From Polaromonas sp. (GTDB lineage: Bacteria > Pseudomonadota > Gammaproteobacteria > Burkholderiales > Burkholderiaceae_C), in contig NZ_JAQSDN010000042.1 of the NCBI RefSeq assembly GCF_029945925.1, positions 124,001-188,000 on the forward strand: a stretch of 64,000 nucleotides of DNA, read 5' to 3'. Both the position numbers and the translations under genes were made by a program. Below, piece by piece: positions 48,277-58,687 of the stretch (positions are counted from its first letter, which is position 1; each line of letters starts with the position of its first letter). The notes beneath the pieces are model-generated. The model had not been told where the DNA came from and made no database searches. It saw only the letters and a list, made by a program, of their open reading frames with translations.

Positions 48277-49428
48277 ATGACATTGCACACGCCCAGCGCT
48301 TCCGGATCTGTATCTGCACCACGGCTTGCCGCGGCCCCGCTGCTGGCGCTCGTCGCCGCGCTCCTCCTCTCGGGTTGCTCCTCATTGAGCGAGTCCATGC
48401 AGGGCGACAAGGTCGATTACAAAAGCGCCGGCAAGGCACCCTCGCTGGAAGTTCCTCCCGACCTGACGCAGCTGTCGCGCGATACACGTTACGTCGTGCC
48501 CGGCAGTTCCGTCACGGCCAGCGGCTACCAGGTCGGCCAGACCACCCAGTCCGTGCCGACGGCAGCCCTCACGGTCGGCGACGTGCGTATCGAGCGCGCG
48601 GGCACACAGCGCTGGCTGGTGGTCAACCGTCCGGCCGACAAGCTGTGGGGTCCGGTGCGCGAGTTCTGGCAGGAAAACGGCTTCCTGATCGCCACCGAGC
48701 AGGAAAACCTGGGCATCATGGAAACCGACTACGCGGAAAACCGCGCCAAGCTGCCACAGGACTTCATCCGCGCCACCCTGGGCAAGCTGCTTGATAGCCT
48801 GTACTCCACCGGCGAACGCGACAAATTCCGCACCCGCCTGGAGCGCACGCCGACCGGCGGCACCGAGATTTACATCAGCCACCGCGGCATGGTGGAAGTA
48901 CTGACGGGCACGGTCAGGACACCGCAGAAAAGCGACGGCACGGTGTGGCAGCCACGCCCGGCCGATCCGGAACTGGAAGCGGAATTCCTGCGCCGCCTGA
49001 TGGTCAAGCTCGGTGTCAGCCAGGAGCAGTCCAAGGCGCTGGTCGCCACCGGCCCGGCACGGCAGAGCGCGCGTGTCGCCAATGTCAACAACATGCCCGT
49101 GGTTCAGATCGACGAAGGTTTTGAGCGCGCCTGGCGCCGGGTCGGCCTGGCCCTGGACCGCACCGGTTTCACCGTTGAAGACCGTGACCGCGCGCAGGGC
49201 ACTTATTTTGTGCGCTACGTCGAGCCTACCGGCGACAAGAAAGAAGCAGGCTTCTTCAGCAAGCTCTTCAGCAGCTCCTCGGCCGGCCCGGCTCCCCTCA
49301 AATACCGGATCGCCGTACGCAGCCAGGGCGAAGCGACCACCGTGTCCGTGCTCAACGCCCAGGGCAATCCCGAAGCGTCGGCCAATGCCCAGCGCATCGT
49401 GCAGGTCATTGCCGACGACCTGAAATAA
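48277..49428 (+). CDS. bamC: Outer-membrane assembly lipoprotein BamC
   Basis: Component of the BAM complex that folds outer-membrane proteins. About 383 residues. A signal peptide ends in the lipobox LLLSGC (Cys34), then the typical unstructured N-terminal loop (DKVDYKSAGKAPSLEVPPDLT) and two helix-grip domains. ATG 48277 has AAGGAAA upstream; GTG 48274 is directly in front. Its start is 20 bp after the dapA stop. Confidence 0.92.
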   Translation: MTLHTPSASGSVSAPRLAAAPLLALVAALLLSGCSSLSESMQGDKVDYKSAGKAPSLEVPPDLTQLSRDTRYVVPGSSVTASGYQVGQTTQSVPTAALTVGDVRIERAGTQRWLVVNRPADKLWGPVREFWQENGFLIATEQENLGIMETDYAENRAKLPQDFIRATLGKLLDSLYSTGERDKFRTRLERTPTGGTEIYISHRGMVEVLTGTVRTPQKSDGTVWQPRPADPELEAEFLRRLMVKLGVSQEQSKALVATGPARQSARVANVNNMPVVQIDEGFERAWRRVGLALDRTGFTVEDRDRAQGTYFVRYVEPTGDKKEAGFFSKLFSSSSAGPAPLKYRIAVRSQGEATTVSVLNAQGNPEASANAQRIVQVIADDLK

Positions 49429-49450
49429 GGCGTCGCGTGGAGTCTGTCCG

Positions 49451-50221
49451 GTGCTGAGGTTCAAAAGCCTGGGCAGCGGCAGCACAGGCAATGCCACGCT
49501 GGTGGAGGCAACCGGGCTGCGGCCCAAGCGGCTGCTGGTCGATTGCGGTTTGGGGATCCGGCAACTTTCGGTGCGGCTGGCCGAGGCCGGTCTGGCCGAC
49601 GGTGACATCGACGCCATCTTCATCACCCACGAGCACAGCGACCACATTGGCTGCGCGCGCCAGTTCGCCCGCCGCCACCGGGTCCCGGTCTGGATGAGCC
49701 GCGGCACCCAGGAGGGCATCGGCCTGCCCGACTTCGACGGGCTGCTCCACACCGCCCGCGATGGGGAGGCGATTGACCTCGGCGAACTGCAGCTGATGCC
49801 GTTCACGGTTCCGCATGACGCACGTGAGCCCCTGCAACTGACCTGCACGGACGGCGCTTCCAAACTGGGGCTGCTGACCGACCTCGGTCACGCCACCGCC
49901 CACCTGCTGGCGCATCTCGCGCACTGCGATGCCCTGCTGCTCGAGTGCAACCATGACAGCGAGTTGCTGGCCCAGTCGGCCTACCCGCCTTTTCTCAAGC
50001 GGCGCGTGGGCGGCATGTATGGCCACCTGTCCAATGCGGCCGCCGGCGAGATTGCCCGCTCGGTCGCGCATGGCGGTCTCAGGCAGCTGGTCGCGGCCCA
50101 TTTGAGCCAGCAGAACAACCGGCCTGAGCTGGCGCACCAGGCGATGTCCGAGGCCCTCGGCAGCAGCGCCGAGCTGGTGATTGCCGACGCCAGTACCGGC
50201 TCCCCCTGGCTGAGGCTGTAA
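49451..50221 (+). CDS. MBL-fold metallo-hydrolase (YycJ/WalJ-like)
   Basis: 256 residues. The metal-binding motif THEHSDHIGC and further His residues (VPHDAREP, LLLECNHD) fit the metallo-beta-lactamase fold; LRFKSLGSGSTGNATLVEA at the start is typical of the YycJ branch. These proteins have been proposed as exonucleases. GTG 49451 starts with CTG next, matching family N-termini (MLRF). Last gene of the dapA-bamC group. Confidence 0.88.
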   Translation: MLRFKSLGSGSTGNATLVEATGLRPKRLLVDCGLGIRQLSVRLAEAGLADGDIDAIFITHEHSDHIGCARQFARRHRVPVWMSRGTQEGIGLPDFDGLLHTARDGEAIDLGELQLMPFTVPHDAREPLQLTCTDGASKLGLLTDLGHATAHLLAHLAHCDALLLECNHDSELLAQSAYPPFLKRRVGGMYGHLSNAAAGEIARSVAHGGLRQLVAAHLSQQNNRPELAHQAMSEALGSSAELVIADASTGSPWLRL

Positions 50222-50258
50222 GGCAGGCCTCAGACTGCGCTGTGCCCTGTTCCCAACG

Positions 50259-50283
50259 AAAAAAGCCGCCCGGAGGCGGCCTT
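50259..50283 (-). terminator. Intrinsic terminator of the small lipoprotein gene
   Basis: Minus strand: GCCGCC-TCCG-GGCGGC followed by TTTTTTC. A clear stem and T-run, ending 17 bp or so past the lipoprotein stop; the plus strand has only CTTT after the stem. Confidence 0.85.
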
Positions 50284-50299
50284 TCGGGAGCGAAAAGAA

Positions 50300-50524
50300 T
50301 TATTTCGCTGCGCTGGCAGGCGACATGGCTTCCGCAGGCACAGGAGCGGACGAAGGTGCAGGTGCGGATGCGTTGGCTGCGGGAGCAGAAGCTGCCTCAG
50401 CGGGAGCAGGTGCAGGTGCTGGCGTGACGACGACAGGCGCAGGTGCAGCCGCTTCTTCTTTTTTACCGCAGGCAGCCAGGGCAACAGCAGCGACGATGGC
50501 GGCCAAAACGAGGGACTTGTTCAT
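50300..50524 (-). CDS. Small Ala/Pro-rich lipoprotein
   Basis: 74 residues: signal peptide with lipobox ALAAC (Cys19), then KKEE and a 50-residue Ala/Pro/Ser low-complexity tail. Short tail lipoproteins like this are common in the family; the function is unknown. Start ATG 50524 with AAGGATCTCGAT upstream. It has its own terminator and a 239-bp upstream region containing a GGGTTTT-N10-AAAACCC hairpin (50657-50680), so it is likely an individually controlled gene. Confidence 0.75.
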   Translation of the reverse strand: MNKSLVLAAIVAAVALAACGKKEEAAAPAPVVVTPAPAPAPAEAASAPAANASAPAPSSAPVPAEAMSPASAAK

Positions 50525-50763
50525 ATCGAGATCCTTGATGAATGAGAGAGGAAACTTATAAATCCGTCAAAAAAAAACCCAAACCTGACGATTCGAGTTT
50601 TTTCGACGGGAGGGCCAGTGAAGCGAGCTCAAACTGCCCTGGGAGCGAGTATATGCGGGTTTTCACCGCCGTAAAAACCCTCAATTCACAAAAAAGCAAC
50701 GTCAGACCACTGCCAGCCCGCCCCTTTCACCAGCTTGGCTCTCTGCTGCATCGCCCCGCCGCG

Positions 50764-51300
50764 TCAAATCCCCAATGTGGTCGCAGGGAAGGCCGGACTG
50801 CTGCGCAGCAGCTTTTCCGTCAACCTTTCCCTCAGTGCGACGCGCCGTGCGGCTTCAGATCCCGCCACACCGATGCTGCGCACGAGGTCCAGCCGTTCGA
50901 ACACCCAGCCCGGGCTCCAGAAGGCGCTCGGCAGGTCGCTGGCCGCCACCGCACCGCTGCCGCGACATTCAACAATGTGCGACCAGGTGCGGCGCCAGGT
51001 CACAAACCGCGCGTGCCGGCGCGTCACTTCGTCATAGTTCTGGGCCAGCATGGTCAGTGTGCGGCCCGATGTTGACCAGTCGTTGAGGGATTGCGCGACA
51101 CTGCGCTCGCCCAGCGGCCAGTCCTCAAACGTGGCGTCGCAAAGAATGATTTCACGCCAGCCCTGAGCGGCCGCTGCCGCGAAGGCTTGCCGGACCAGAT
51201 CGGCGAATGCCGAGCGCCCTTCGAAGCGCCCCTGCAGCAGCACGGACGAAGAAGGCGTGGGCGAAGCAGGTGCGGGCGAAGGATGGGGATCGTTCATCAT
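50764..51300 (-). CDS. Conserved protein of unknown function next to roxA
   Basis: 178 residues, no signal peptide. I do not recognise it with confidence. Visible: a Pro/Ser-rich N-terminus, a GRSAFADLVRQAF block, IILCDATFEDWPLGERSVAQSL and a basic aromatic stretch RHARFVTWRRTWSHIVECR. Start ATGATG at 51295-51300 has AAGGAGCC directly upstream. It is 39 bp downstream of roxA on the same strand, so co-transcription is likely and a role connected with ribosome modification is possible but untested. Confidence 0.65.
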   Translation of the reverse strand: MMNDPHPSPAPASPTPSSSVLLQGRFEGRSAFADLVRQAFAAAAAQGWREIILCDATFEDWPLGERSVAQSLNDWSTSGRTLTMLAQNYDEVTRRHARFVTWRRTWSHIVECRGSGAVAASDLPSAFWSPGWVFERLDLVRSIGVAGSEAARRVALRERLTEKLLRSSPAFPATTLGI

Positions 51301-51339
51301 CGGCTCCTTGAAGGCATGACAGCAGGTATGGCGCCAGGT

Positions 51340-52518
51340 TCAGCGACTCTCCGGATGGGCCAGCCAGCCGGCCGCGTGCCAGTCTGCCAGCAAGTCCAGC
51401 GCCGAAGGACCCGCGTGGCGCAGGTCGGCGGCAGCGAGCCGGCGCTGGTCGGCCAGGCGCCGCATCAGGGTCGCGTCGGCCCCTCTGGCGCGGTAGCTTT
51501 CTCCATTGATGAACACGTGCTGCGCGTCGTACATCATGCGGGTGCGCGGATCCAGGCGGAGGCCCTCCGCGCTGCGCGGGTCCCAGCGTCCCGACGGGTC
51601 GTCAAACCAGACCGATGCCTTGGGTTCCGTGAGGTATTCACCGAGCGCACAAGCCAGCGCCAGCGGATCCTTCAAGGCCTCATGCACCGCCTTTTGCGCA
51701 AACGCGAGCAGGCCTTCGGGCAGGGCCGCGGGCGTTGGCGTTGCGGCCTGCGATGGATCGCGGTACAGGCCCTGGCTGACGGCACCATCGTCCTCATCAT
51801 CATCCGCAAAATCCGCCAGGCGCTGCAGCAGTTCACCCGCCAGCTCGGCGCGTTTGGGCGCTCGAAAACCAATGGAGTACGTCATGCAGTCCTGCGCCTT
51901 GCCACCCTCATCCTGCGACGGCTCTGCCAGCCCGTCATGGGCATAACGCGGCGGCAGGTAAAGCATGTCGCCGGCTTCCAATACAAACTCCTGTTCGGGC
52001 TCGAAGTTCTGCAGGATTTTCAGCGGCACACCTTCCTGCAGCGTCAGGTCTTTCTGCCGGCCTATCTTCCAGCGCCTGCGGCCGCTGGCCTGGAGCAGGA
52101 AAACGTCGTAACTGTCAAAGTGCGGGCCCACGCCGCCGCCCGGCGTGGCAAATGAAATCATCAGGTCATCGAGCCGGGCGTCGGGCACAAAGCGAAAGTG
52201 CTGCAGCAGTTCATGGGCCCGGTGGTCATGCAGGTCCACGCCCTGCAACAGCAGGGTCCACTGCGGCCGGCTCAGGGCCGGCAGGCTGCGCGGCCCGAAG
52301 GGTCCGGGCTTCATGCGCCAGCCGGTGGGCTGCTGCACCACGAGGCGCGACTCCACCTGTTTCTGCGCCGCGAGGTCGAACAGTTCCCTGCGGCTGAGCA
52401 AAGGCTTGAAACCGGGCATGGCCTGGCGCACCAGCAGCGGCTTTTTCTGCCAGTGGCGGCGCATGAATTGGGCCGGGGTCAGACCGGCGAGAAGGGCAAG
52501 GGGTTGATTGACATCCAT
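51340..52518 (-). CDS. roxA: JmjC-type cupin, ribosomal protein L16 arginine hydroxylase (RoxA/YcfD-like)
   Basis: 392 residues. An Fe(II)/2-oxoglutarate oxygenase with the HxD...H triad: HFDSYDVFLLQ and PPRYAHDG. The N-terminal block (FMRRHWQKKPLLVRQAMPGF) and the winged-helix C-terminal part match the YcfD group, which hydroxylates Arg81 of L16. Start ATG 52518 is only 14 bp from the divergent slpA-like start codon, with a perfect palindrome between them. Confidence 0.87.
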   Translation of the reverse strand: MDVNQPLALLAGLTPAQFMRRHWQKKPLLVRQAMPGFKPLLSRRELFDLAAQKQVESRLVVQQPTGWRMKPGPFGPRSLPALSRPQWTLLLQGVDLHDHRAHELLQHFRFVPDARLDDLMISFATPGGGVGPHFDSYDVFLLQASGRRRWKIGRQKDLTLQEGVPLKILQNFEPEQEFVLEAGDMLYLPPRYAHDGLAEPSQDEGGKAQDCMTYSIGFRAPKRAELAGELLQRLADFADDDEDDGAVSQGLYRDPSQAATPTPAALPEGLLAFAQKAVHEALKDPLALACALGEYLTEPKASVWFDDPSGRWDPRSAEGLRLDPRTRMMYDAQHVFINGESYRARGADATLMRRLADQRRLAAADLRHAGPSALDLLADWHAAGWLAHPESR

Positions 52519-52532
52519 GGGACAATTGTCCG
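52519..52532. promoter_or_regulatory. 14-bp divergent spacer with a perfect 12-bp palindrome
   Basis: Between the start codons of roxA and the slpA-like gene. GGACAATTGTCC (52520-52531) contains GACAAT on both strands, six bases before each ATG, so a single palindrome could provide -10 elements for two leaderless transcripts. Equally it could be an operator half-site. Confidence 0.5.
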
Positions 52533-53057
52533 ATGAAAATCACCCCGCAATGCGTTGTTGCCCTGACCTGGACGCTGAAAGACACCCTGGGCGAAATACT
52601 GGACGAACTCGACGAGCCAGTGGAGTTTCTGCTGGGCGGCGATGACCTGCTGGCCAAAATCGAGGAAAGCCTGCAGGACCATGAGGCGGGCGCCGCGATT
52701 GACCTGCATCTGGAGCCTGAAAACGCCTTCGGCGACTACGACGAAAACCTGGTTTTTCTCGAAGCCCGCACGCTGTTTCCGGCCGAACTCGAGGAAGGCC
52801 TGACCTTTGACGGCGCCGCCCTGCCCGCCGGCGTCAACCCCGACACGCCGCCGGACCGCATTTACACGGTGACTGAAATTTACCCCGAACATGTGGTGCT
52901 CGATGGCAACCACCCGCTGGCCGGCATCGCGATCCGCCTGAGCCTGAAGGTCGAGTCGGTGCGCGAGGCCACCGAGGCGGAAATCGGCCAGGGTTCCATG
53001 GGGACCGGTTTTTTCAAGCTTGAATCGCAAGCTCCCGGCAACAACACGCTGCATTAA
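52533..53057 (+). CDS. FKBP-type peptidyl-prolyl isomerase, SlyD/SlpA-like
   Basis: About 174 residues. An FKBP domain with an inserted flap: PENAFGDYDENLVFLEARTLFP and the strongly conserved DGNHPLAG. Acidic overall; SlyD proteins are PPIase-chaperones. No His-rich tail, so it resembles SlpA or short SlyD proteins. Starts 14 bp from the divergent roxA; no ribosome site. Confidence 0.87.
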   Translation: MKITPQCVVALTWTLKDTLGEILDELDEPVEFLLGGDDLLAKIEESLQDHEAGAAIDLHLEPENAFGDYDENLVFLEARTLFPAELEEGLTFDGAALPAGVNPDTPPDRIYTVTEIYPEHVVLDGNHPLAGIAIRLSLKVESVREATEAEIGQGSMGTGFFKLESQAPGNNTLH

Positions 53058-53100
53058 AGTCGCCCAATAAAAAGCCGGCCTGAGCTGGCGCCGCAGCGGC

Positions 53101-53613
53101 TTAACGCATGCGGTACAGCTGGTTGTTCTCGATCTTCACGCGGTCACCAATACGCAGCTCGCCGTAAGAAGGCACGTCATAAGCACGGGTACCGCCGTTG
53201 TCCAGCTGGACAGACACGCGGTAGCTTTCATTCACGGGCTGGGTGTTGCGGTTCTTCTCGATGACATTGCCGGCAACGGCACCGCCGACAGCGCCGATCA
53301 CGGTGGCTGCCGTGCGTCCACTACCGCCGCCGATCTGGCTGCCCACCGCTGCACCGGCCACGCCGCCGAGCACGGCACCCAGGCCAGAGGTCGAGGCCGG
53401 TTGTTGCGTACGCAGGACTTCCACATTGCTGACACGGCCGTATTCGATGTAATTGCCCTGCGGGTTCTGCGCCGGGTAAGTGGATGCGGGGTAGGTGGCG
53501 GCAGGGTAGGTCGAACCCGGGGCCGGCTGGCTCATGGGCGCAGCACAGGCGGCCAAGCCAGCGACAACAACCACCGATGAAACGACTGAAATGAAACGGG
53601 AAGCTTGACGCAT
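53101..53613 (-). CDS. Glycine-zipper outer-membrane lipoprotein (SlyB-like)
   Basis: 170 residues. Signal peptide with lipobox LAAC (Cys23), a Pro/Tyr-rich linker and a glycine-zipper two-helix segment (GAVLGGVAGAAVGSQIGGG and IGAVGGAVAGNVI). The C-terminal part (SYRVSVQLDNGGTRAYDVPSYGELRIGDRVKIENNQL) is the SlyB domain. Such proteins support envelope integrity. The start at 53613 has CAGGAGA upstream; the longer frame to 53874 is not coding. Confidence 0.85.
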   Translation of the reverse strand: MRQASRFISVVSSVVVVAGLAACAAPMSQPAPGSTYPAATYPASTYPAQNPQGNYIEYGRVSNVEVLRTQQPASTSGLGAVLGGVAGAAVGSQIGGGSGRTAATVIGAVGGAVAGNVIEKNRNTQPVNESYRVSVQLDNGGTRAYDVPSYGELRIGDRVKIENNQLYRMR

Positions 53614-53803
53614 GGAAATCTCCTGGGTGTGAATAGTCAGAGGGCCCGCTACATCCATGCCGTTGAAGACAAGTTGTCTGAGGACCCTGCTGCATTGATT
53701 ACACCCACACCGCGCCGTCAAACAGGTGGGGTCCCAGGCTGTCCCGGCGTGGGAGCCCACTGCCGGCAGATGTAGGAAAAGCCTGACGCTGGGCCTGGGC
53801 CTC

Positions 53804-54253
53804 TCAGGCCTTGCCGGTCGAGCCGTAGCCGCCTTCGCCGCGCTCGCTGGCTGCCGCGAAATCATCGACCACATGGAACTCGGCCTGCACCACGGGCACG
53901 ATCACCAGCTGGGCGATACGCTCCATGGGTTCTATCGTGAAGGCCACATCGCTGCGGTTCCAGGCGCTGACCATGAGCTGGCCCTGGTAGTCGCTGTCGA
54001 TCAGCCCGACCAGGTTGCCCAGGACGATGCCGTGTTTGTGCCCCAATCCGGAGCGCGGCAGGATCATGGCCGCGTAACCGGGGTTGTGCAGATAGATGGC
54101 CAGGCCGGTGGGCACCAGTTGCCAGGCATTGGGCTGCAGGGTCAGCGGCGCGTCCAGGCAGGCGCGCAGGTCCAGCCCCGCGCTGCCGGGCGTGGCATAA
54201 GCTGGCAGGTTGCCGCGCAGGCGCTCGTCGATGATCTTGACGTCGATTTTCAT
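53804..54253 (-). CDS. dut: Deoxyuridine 5'-triphosphate nucleotidohydrolase
   Basis: Hydrolyses dUTP to dUMP, keeping uracil out of DNA and supplying thymidylate synthesis. 149 residues, trimeric family. All five motifs are present: [37 protein letters not shown] and the C-terminal [14 protein letters not shown] 54253 chosen (MKIDVKIID). Third gene of the coaBC-membrane protein-dut cluster; the preceding gene ends at 54255, one base before. Confidence 0.95.
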   Translation of the reverse strand: MKIDVKIIDERLRGNLPAYATPGSAGLDLRACLDAPLTLQPNAWQLVPTGLAIYLHNPGYAAMILPRSGLGHKHGIVLGNLVGLIDSDYQGQLMVSAWNRSDVAFTIEPMERIAQLVIVPVVQAEFHVVDDFAAASERGEGGYGSTGKA

Positions 54254-54254
54254 G

Positions 54255-54674
54255 TCACTTGTCTTGTTTGAATTCTTTGGCGGCCTGCTCAGCCAGCGCA
54301 CGCATGCGCGGCTTGAGCAGTTCCGGCGGGTATTTTTTAAAGCGGTAAATGGCCCACGCGGCAAAAGCGATCAGCAGCGGCAGGGCCAACATGCCGGCGC
54401 GCGGAATCATCGCAGAGACCAGTTGCAGGGCGACCCAAGCCATCAGCACCCATTTGCCCACGGTCCACAGGGACGGCCCGGCGGGCCGGCTCGACGCAGC
54501 GTCCCTTGCGGCTTCCTGGCGTGGCGGCGTGGCGGCCACAGACATCAGGCCGGTGCCCGGCTGCGCGTCAGCCTTCGCCTGCCTGGCAAGGACAGCCGCC
54601 GCCGCGGTGGTACTCAATTTTTCCACATACCGGGCAAAGTCCCCGTCGGGCGGGGTGTCGGAAGGCAGTTGCAC
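54255..54674 (-). CDS. Small membrane protein between coaBC and dut
   Basis: 139 residues, not recognised. The N-terminal half is soluble and Ala/Thr-rich; the second half has two hydrophobic segments (about 71-88 and 92-111, [16 protein letters not shown] and [16 protein letters not shown]) and a basic C-terminal tail ([24 protein letters not shown]). GTG 54674 starts 6 bp after the coaBC stop and the stop is adjacent to the dut start, so it is an internal operon gene. Confidence 0.7.
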   Translation of the reverse strand: MQLPSDTPPDGDFARYVEKLSTTAAAAVLARQAKADAQPGTGLMSVAATPPRQEAARDAASSRPAGPSLWTVGKWVLMAWVALQLVSAMIPRAGMLALPLLIAFAAWAIYRFKKYPPELLKPRMRALAEQAAKEFKQDK

Positions 54675-54680
54675 CTTGTC

Positions 54681-55937
54681 TCACCCTGCCCGCTTGATCC
54701 GGCTGGCGATCTCCGCCACCAGTTGCCGCGCCAGCGACAGCTTGGAGGCACGCGCCAGTTCCCGGCTGCCCTGCGCATCGACCAGCAGCAGCGCGTTGTC
54801 GTCACGGCCGAAGGTGGCCGGGCCGATGTTGCCCACCAGCAGCGGCACACCCTTGCGCTGGCGCTTGGCCTGCGCGTTGTCCTCGAGGTCGTGGCTCTCG
54901 GCGGCAAAACCGACGCAGAACAGTGCGCCCGATACGCCGCGCGGCGATTGCGCCAAGGTCGCCAGGATGTCGGGGTTCTCGGTAAAAGCCAGCTGGGGCG
55001 CCTGGCCCGAGCCGTCTTTCTTGATCTTGCGTTCCGCGCTGCTCGCCGGCCGCCAGTCGGCCACGGCTGCGGTTGCTATGAAAACAGTAGCTGCCTGCGC
55101 CCGTTCCGTAACGGCTTCAAGCATATTTTGTGCTGATTTGACGTCGATGCGCGTGACGCCGCGCGGCGTGCTCAAGCTGACCGGCCCGGCCACCAGCGTG
55201 ACCTGCGCGCCGGCCTCGCGCGCGGCGCGGGCCACCGCAAAACCCATCTTGCCGCTCGACAGGTTGGTGATGCCGCGCACCGGATCGATGGCCTCGTAGG
55301 TCGGGCCCGCCGTCACCAGCACGTGCTGGCCCGCCAGCACCTTGGGCGTGAAAAAGGCGACGATGTCTTCGAGCAGCTCGGGCGGCTCCAGCATGCGCCC
55401 GTCGCCGGTTTCGCCGCAGGCCTGGAAACCGCTGCCCACCCCCAGGATGGTCGCGCCATCGGCGGACAGCTGCGCCATGTTGCGCTGGGTGGCGGGATGG
55501 GCCCACATTTCACGGTTCATCGCCGGCGCGATCAGCAGCGGCACCGTGGCGATGGGCCGGGCCAGGCACATCAGGCTGAGCAGGTCGTCGGCACGGCCAT
55601 GCAGCAGTTTGGCCATGAAGTCGGCGCTGCAGGGCGCGATCAGGATGGCGTCGGCTTCGCGGCTGAGGTTGATGTGCGCCATGTTGTTGGCCTCACGGCT
55701 GTCCCACTGGCTGGTGTAGACCGGTCGGCCGCTGAGCGCCTGCAGCGTCACCGCCGTGATGAATTGCCCGGCGGCTTCGGTCATCACCACCTGCACGGTG
55801 GCGCCCTGCTTGATCAGCGCGCGGCACAACTCCGCCGCCTTGTAGCAGGCAATGCCGCCCGACAGGCCCAGCACGAGGTGCCGGCCGGCCAGATCGCCGC
55901 CTGCGTCGGGGACTTCTTCATTTGCTTGCTTCGTCAT
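54681..55937 (-). CDS. coaBC: Bifunctional phosphopantothenoylcysteine decarboxylase / synthetase
   Basis: Two steps of coenzyme A synthesis. 418 residues: N-terminal flavin decarboxylase (CoaC; PAMNREMW and the GETGDGRM flap, with Cys in FQACGETG) and C-terminal synthetase (CoaB; LVTAGPTYEAIDPVRGITNLSSGKMG). A copy of the short dispersed repeat (55075-55140) lies in frame in the CoaB part and encodes residues roughly 266-287 around EAVTERAQAATVFIATAAVA, next to the conserved AVADWRP motif. ATG at 55937; TACATT seven bases upstream suggests a near-leaderless transcript. Confidence 0.94.
   Translation of the reverse strand: MTKQANEEVPDAGGDLAGRHLVLGLSGGIACYKAAELCRALIKQGATVQVVMTEAAGQFITAVTLQALSGRPVYTSQWDSREANNMAHINLSREADAILIAPCSADFMAKLLHGRADDLLSLMCLARPIATVPLLIAPAMNREMWAHPATQRNMAQLSADGATILGVGSGFQACGETGDGRMLEPPELLEDIVAFFTPKVLAGQHVLVTAGPTYEAIDPVRGITNLSSGKMGFAVARAAREAGAQVTLVAGPVSLSTPRGVTRIDVKSAQNMLEAVTERAQAATVFIATAAVADWRPASSAERKIKKDGSGQAPQLAFTENPDILATLAQSPRGVSGALFCVGFAAESHDLEDNAQAKRQRKGVPLLVGNIGPATFGRDDNALLLVDAQGSRELARASKLSLARQLVAEIASRIKRAG
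55075..55140 (+). repeat. Short dispersed repeat in frame in coaBC
   Basis: Plus strand: GCTATGAAAACAGTAGCTGC, CTGCGCCCGTTCCGTAACGG, CTTCAAGCATATTTTG. Only a few positions differ from the copies at 17158 and 39922. It overlaps the conserved CoaB core, so either it is an old, tolerated insertion or conversion, or a strong chance likeness. Confidence 0.6.
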
Positions 55938-56006
55938 GCCCCGCAATGTATCCCAGTTTGTCCGGGCCCTTGACGGCGCGAACCGGGGCGGACGCAGACT
56001 CACTCG

Positions 56007-56012
56007 TATAAT
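56007..56012 (+). promoter_or_regulatory. Candidate -10 element of pyrG
   Basis: TATAAT in ACTCGTATAATCCCC, about 42 bp before the pyrG ATG. No matching -35 at 17 bp; a TTGACG lies too far upstream (55970-55975). Confidence 0.4.
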
Positions 56013-56029
56013 CCCCGTTTACCACCTAA

Positions 56030-57827
<1,798 letters not shown>

Positions 57828-57831
<4 letters not shown>

Positions 57832-58685
57832 AGTTGTGTGGCTTCGACGTGGGCCTCGATCAACCGTTCTTCCTGATCGCCGGCCCCTGTGTCGTCGAGT
57901 CCGAGCAACTGCAGATGGACACGGCGGGCACGCTCAAGGAGATCACGGCTTCACTGGGCATTCCCTTCATCTTCAAGTCCAGCTACGACAAGGCGAACCG
58001 CTCCAGCGGCACCAGCTTTCGCGGCCCCGGCATGGAAAAAGGCCTGGAGATCCTGGCCAAGGTCAAACGTGAGCTGAACCTGCCCATCCTGACCGATGTG
58101 CATTCGGAGTCCGAAATTGCCGCCGTGGCGGCCGTGGTGGACGTGTTGCAGACGCCGGCCTTCCTGTGCCGGCAGACCGACTTCATCCACGCGGTGGCGC
58201 AATCGGGCAAACCGGTCAACATCAAGAAGGGCCAGTTTCTCGCGCCCGGCGACATGAAAAACGTCATTGACAAGGCCCGCGCCGCAGCGCGTGAAAAAGG
58301 CCTGAACGAAGACAACTTCATGGCCTGCGAACGCGGCGCCAGTTTTGGCTACAACAACCTGGTCAGCGACATGCGCAGCCTGGCCATCATGCGCGAGACC
58401 GGTGCGCCGGTGGTGTTTGACGCCACGCATTCGGTGCAGCTGCCCGGCGGCATGGGCACCACCAGCGGCGGCCAGCGCGAGATGGTGCCGGTGCTGGCCC
58501 GTGCCGCCGTCGCGGTCGGCATTGCGGGCATCTTCATGGAAACCCACCCGGACCCGTCCAAGGCCATGAGTGACGGCCCGAACGCGGTGCCGCTCAAACA
58601 CATGAAAGCCCTGCTGGAGACGCTGCTCGAGCTCGATCGTGTGACCAAGAAGAACGGTTTTCTCGAAAACAACTTTGAAGCCTGA
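57828..58685 (+). CDS. kdsA: 3-deoxy-8-phosphooctulonate (KDO-8-P) synthase
   Basis: Condenses phosphoenolpyruvate and arabinose 5-phosphate for lipopolysaccharide KDO. 285 residues in a TIM barrel. [11 protein letters not shown] holds Cys21 at the position that is Asn in metal-independent enzymes such as that of E. coli; this predicts the metal-dependent class. Further motifs: [27 protein letters not shown] and [19 protein letters not shown] 57828 overlaps the small ORF stop. Confidence 0.96.
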
Positions 58686-58687
58686 TC

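Noticed and set aside
53058..53100. Intrinsic terminator for the SlyB-like gene (minus strand GCCAGC-TCAG-GCCGGC-TTTTTATT)
   Set aside because: The stem has a central mismatch and is only six pairs; plausible but not strong enough to annotate as a terminator.
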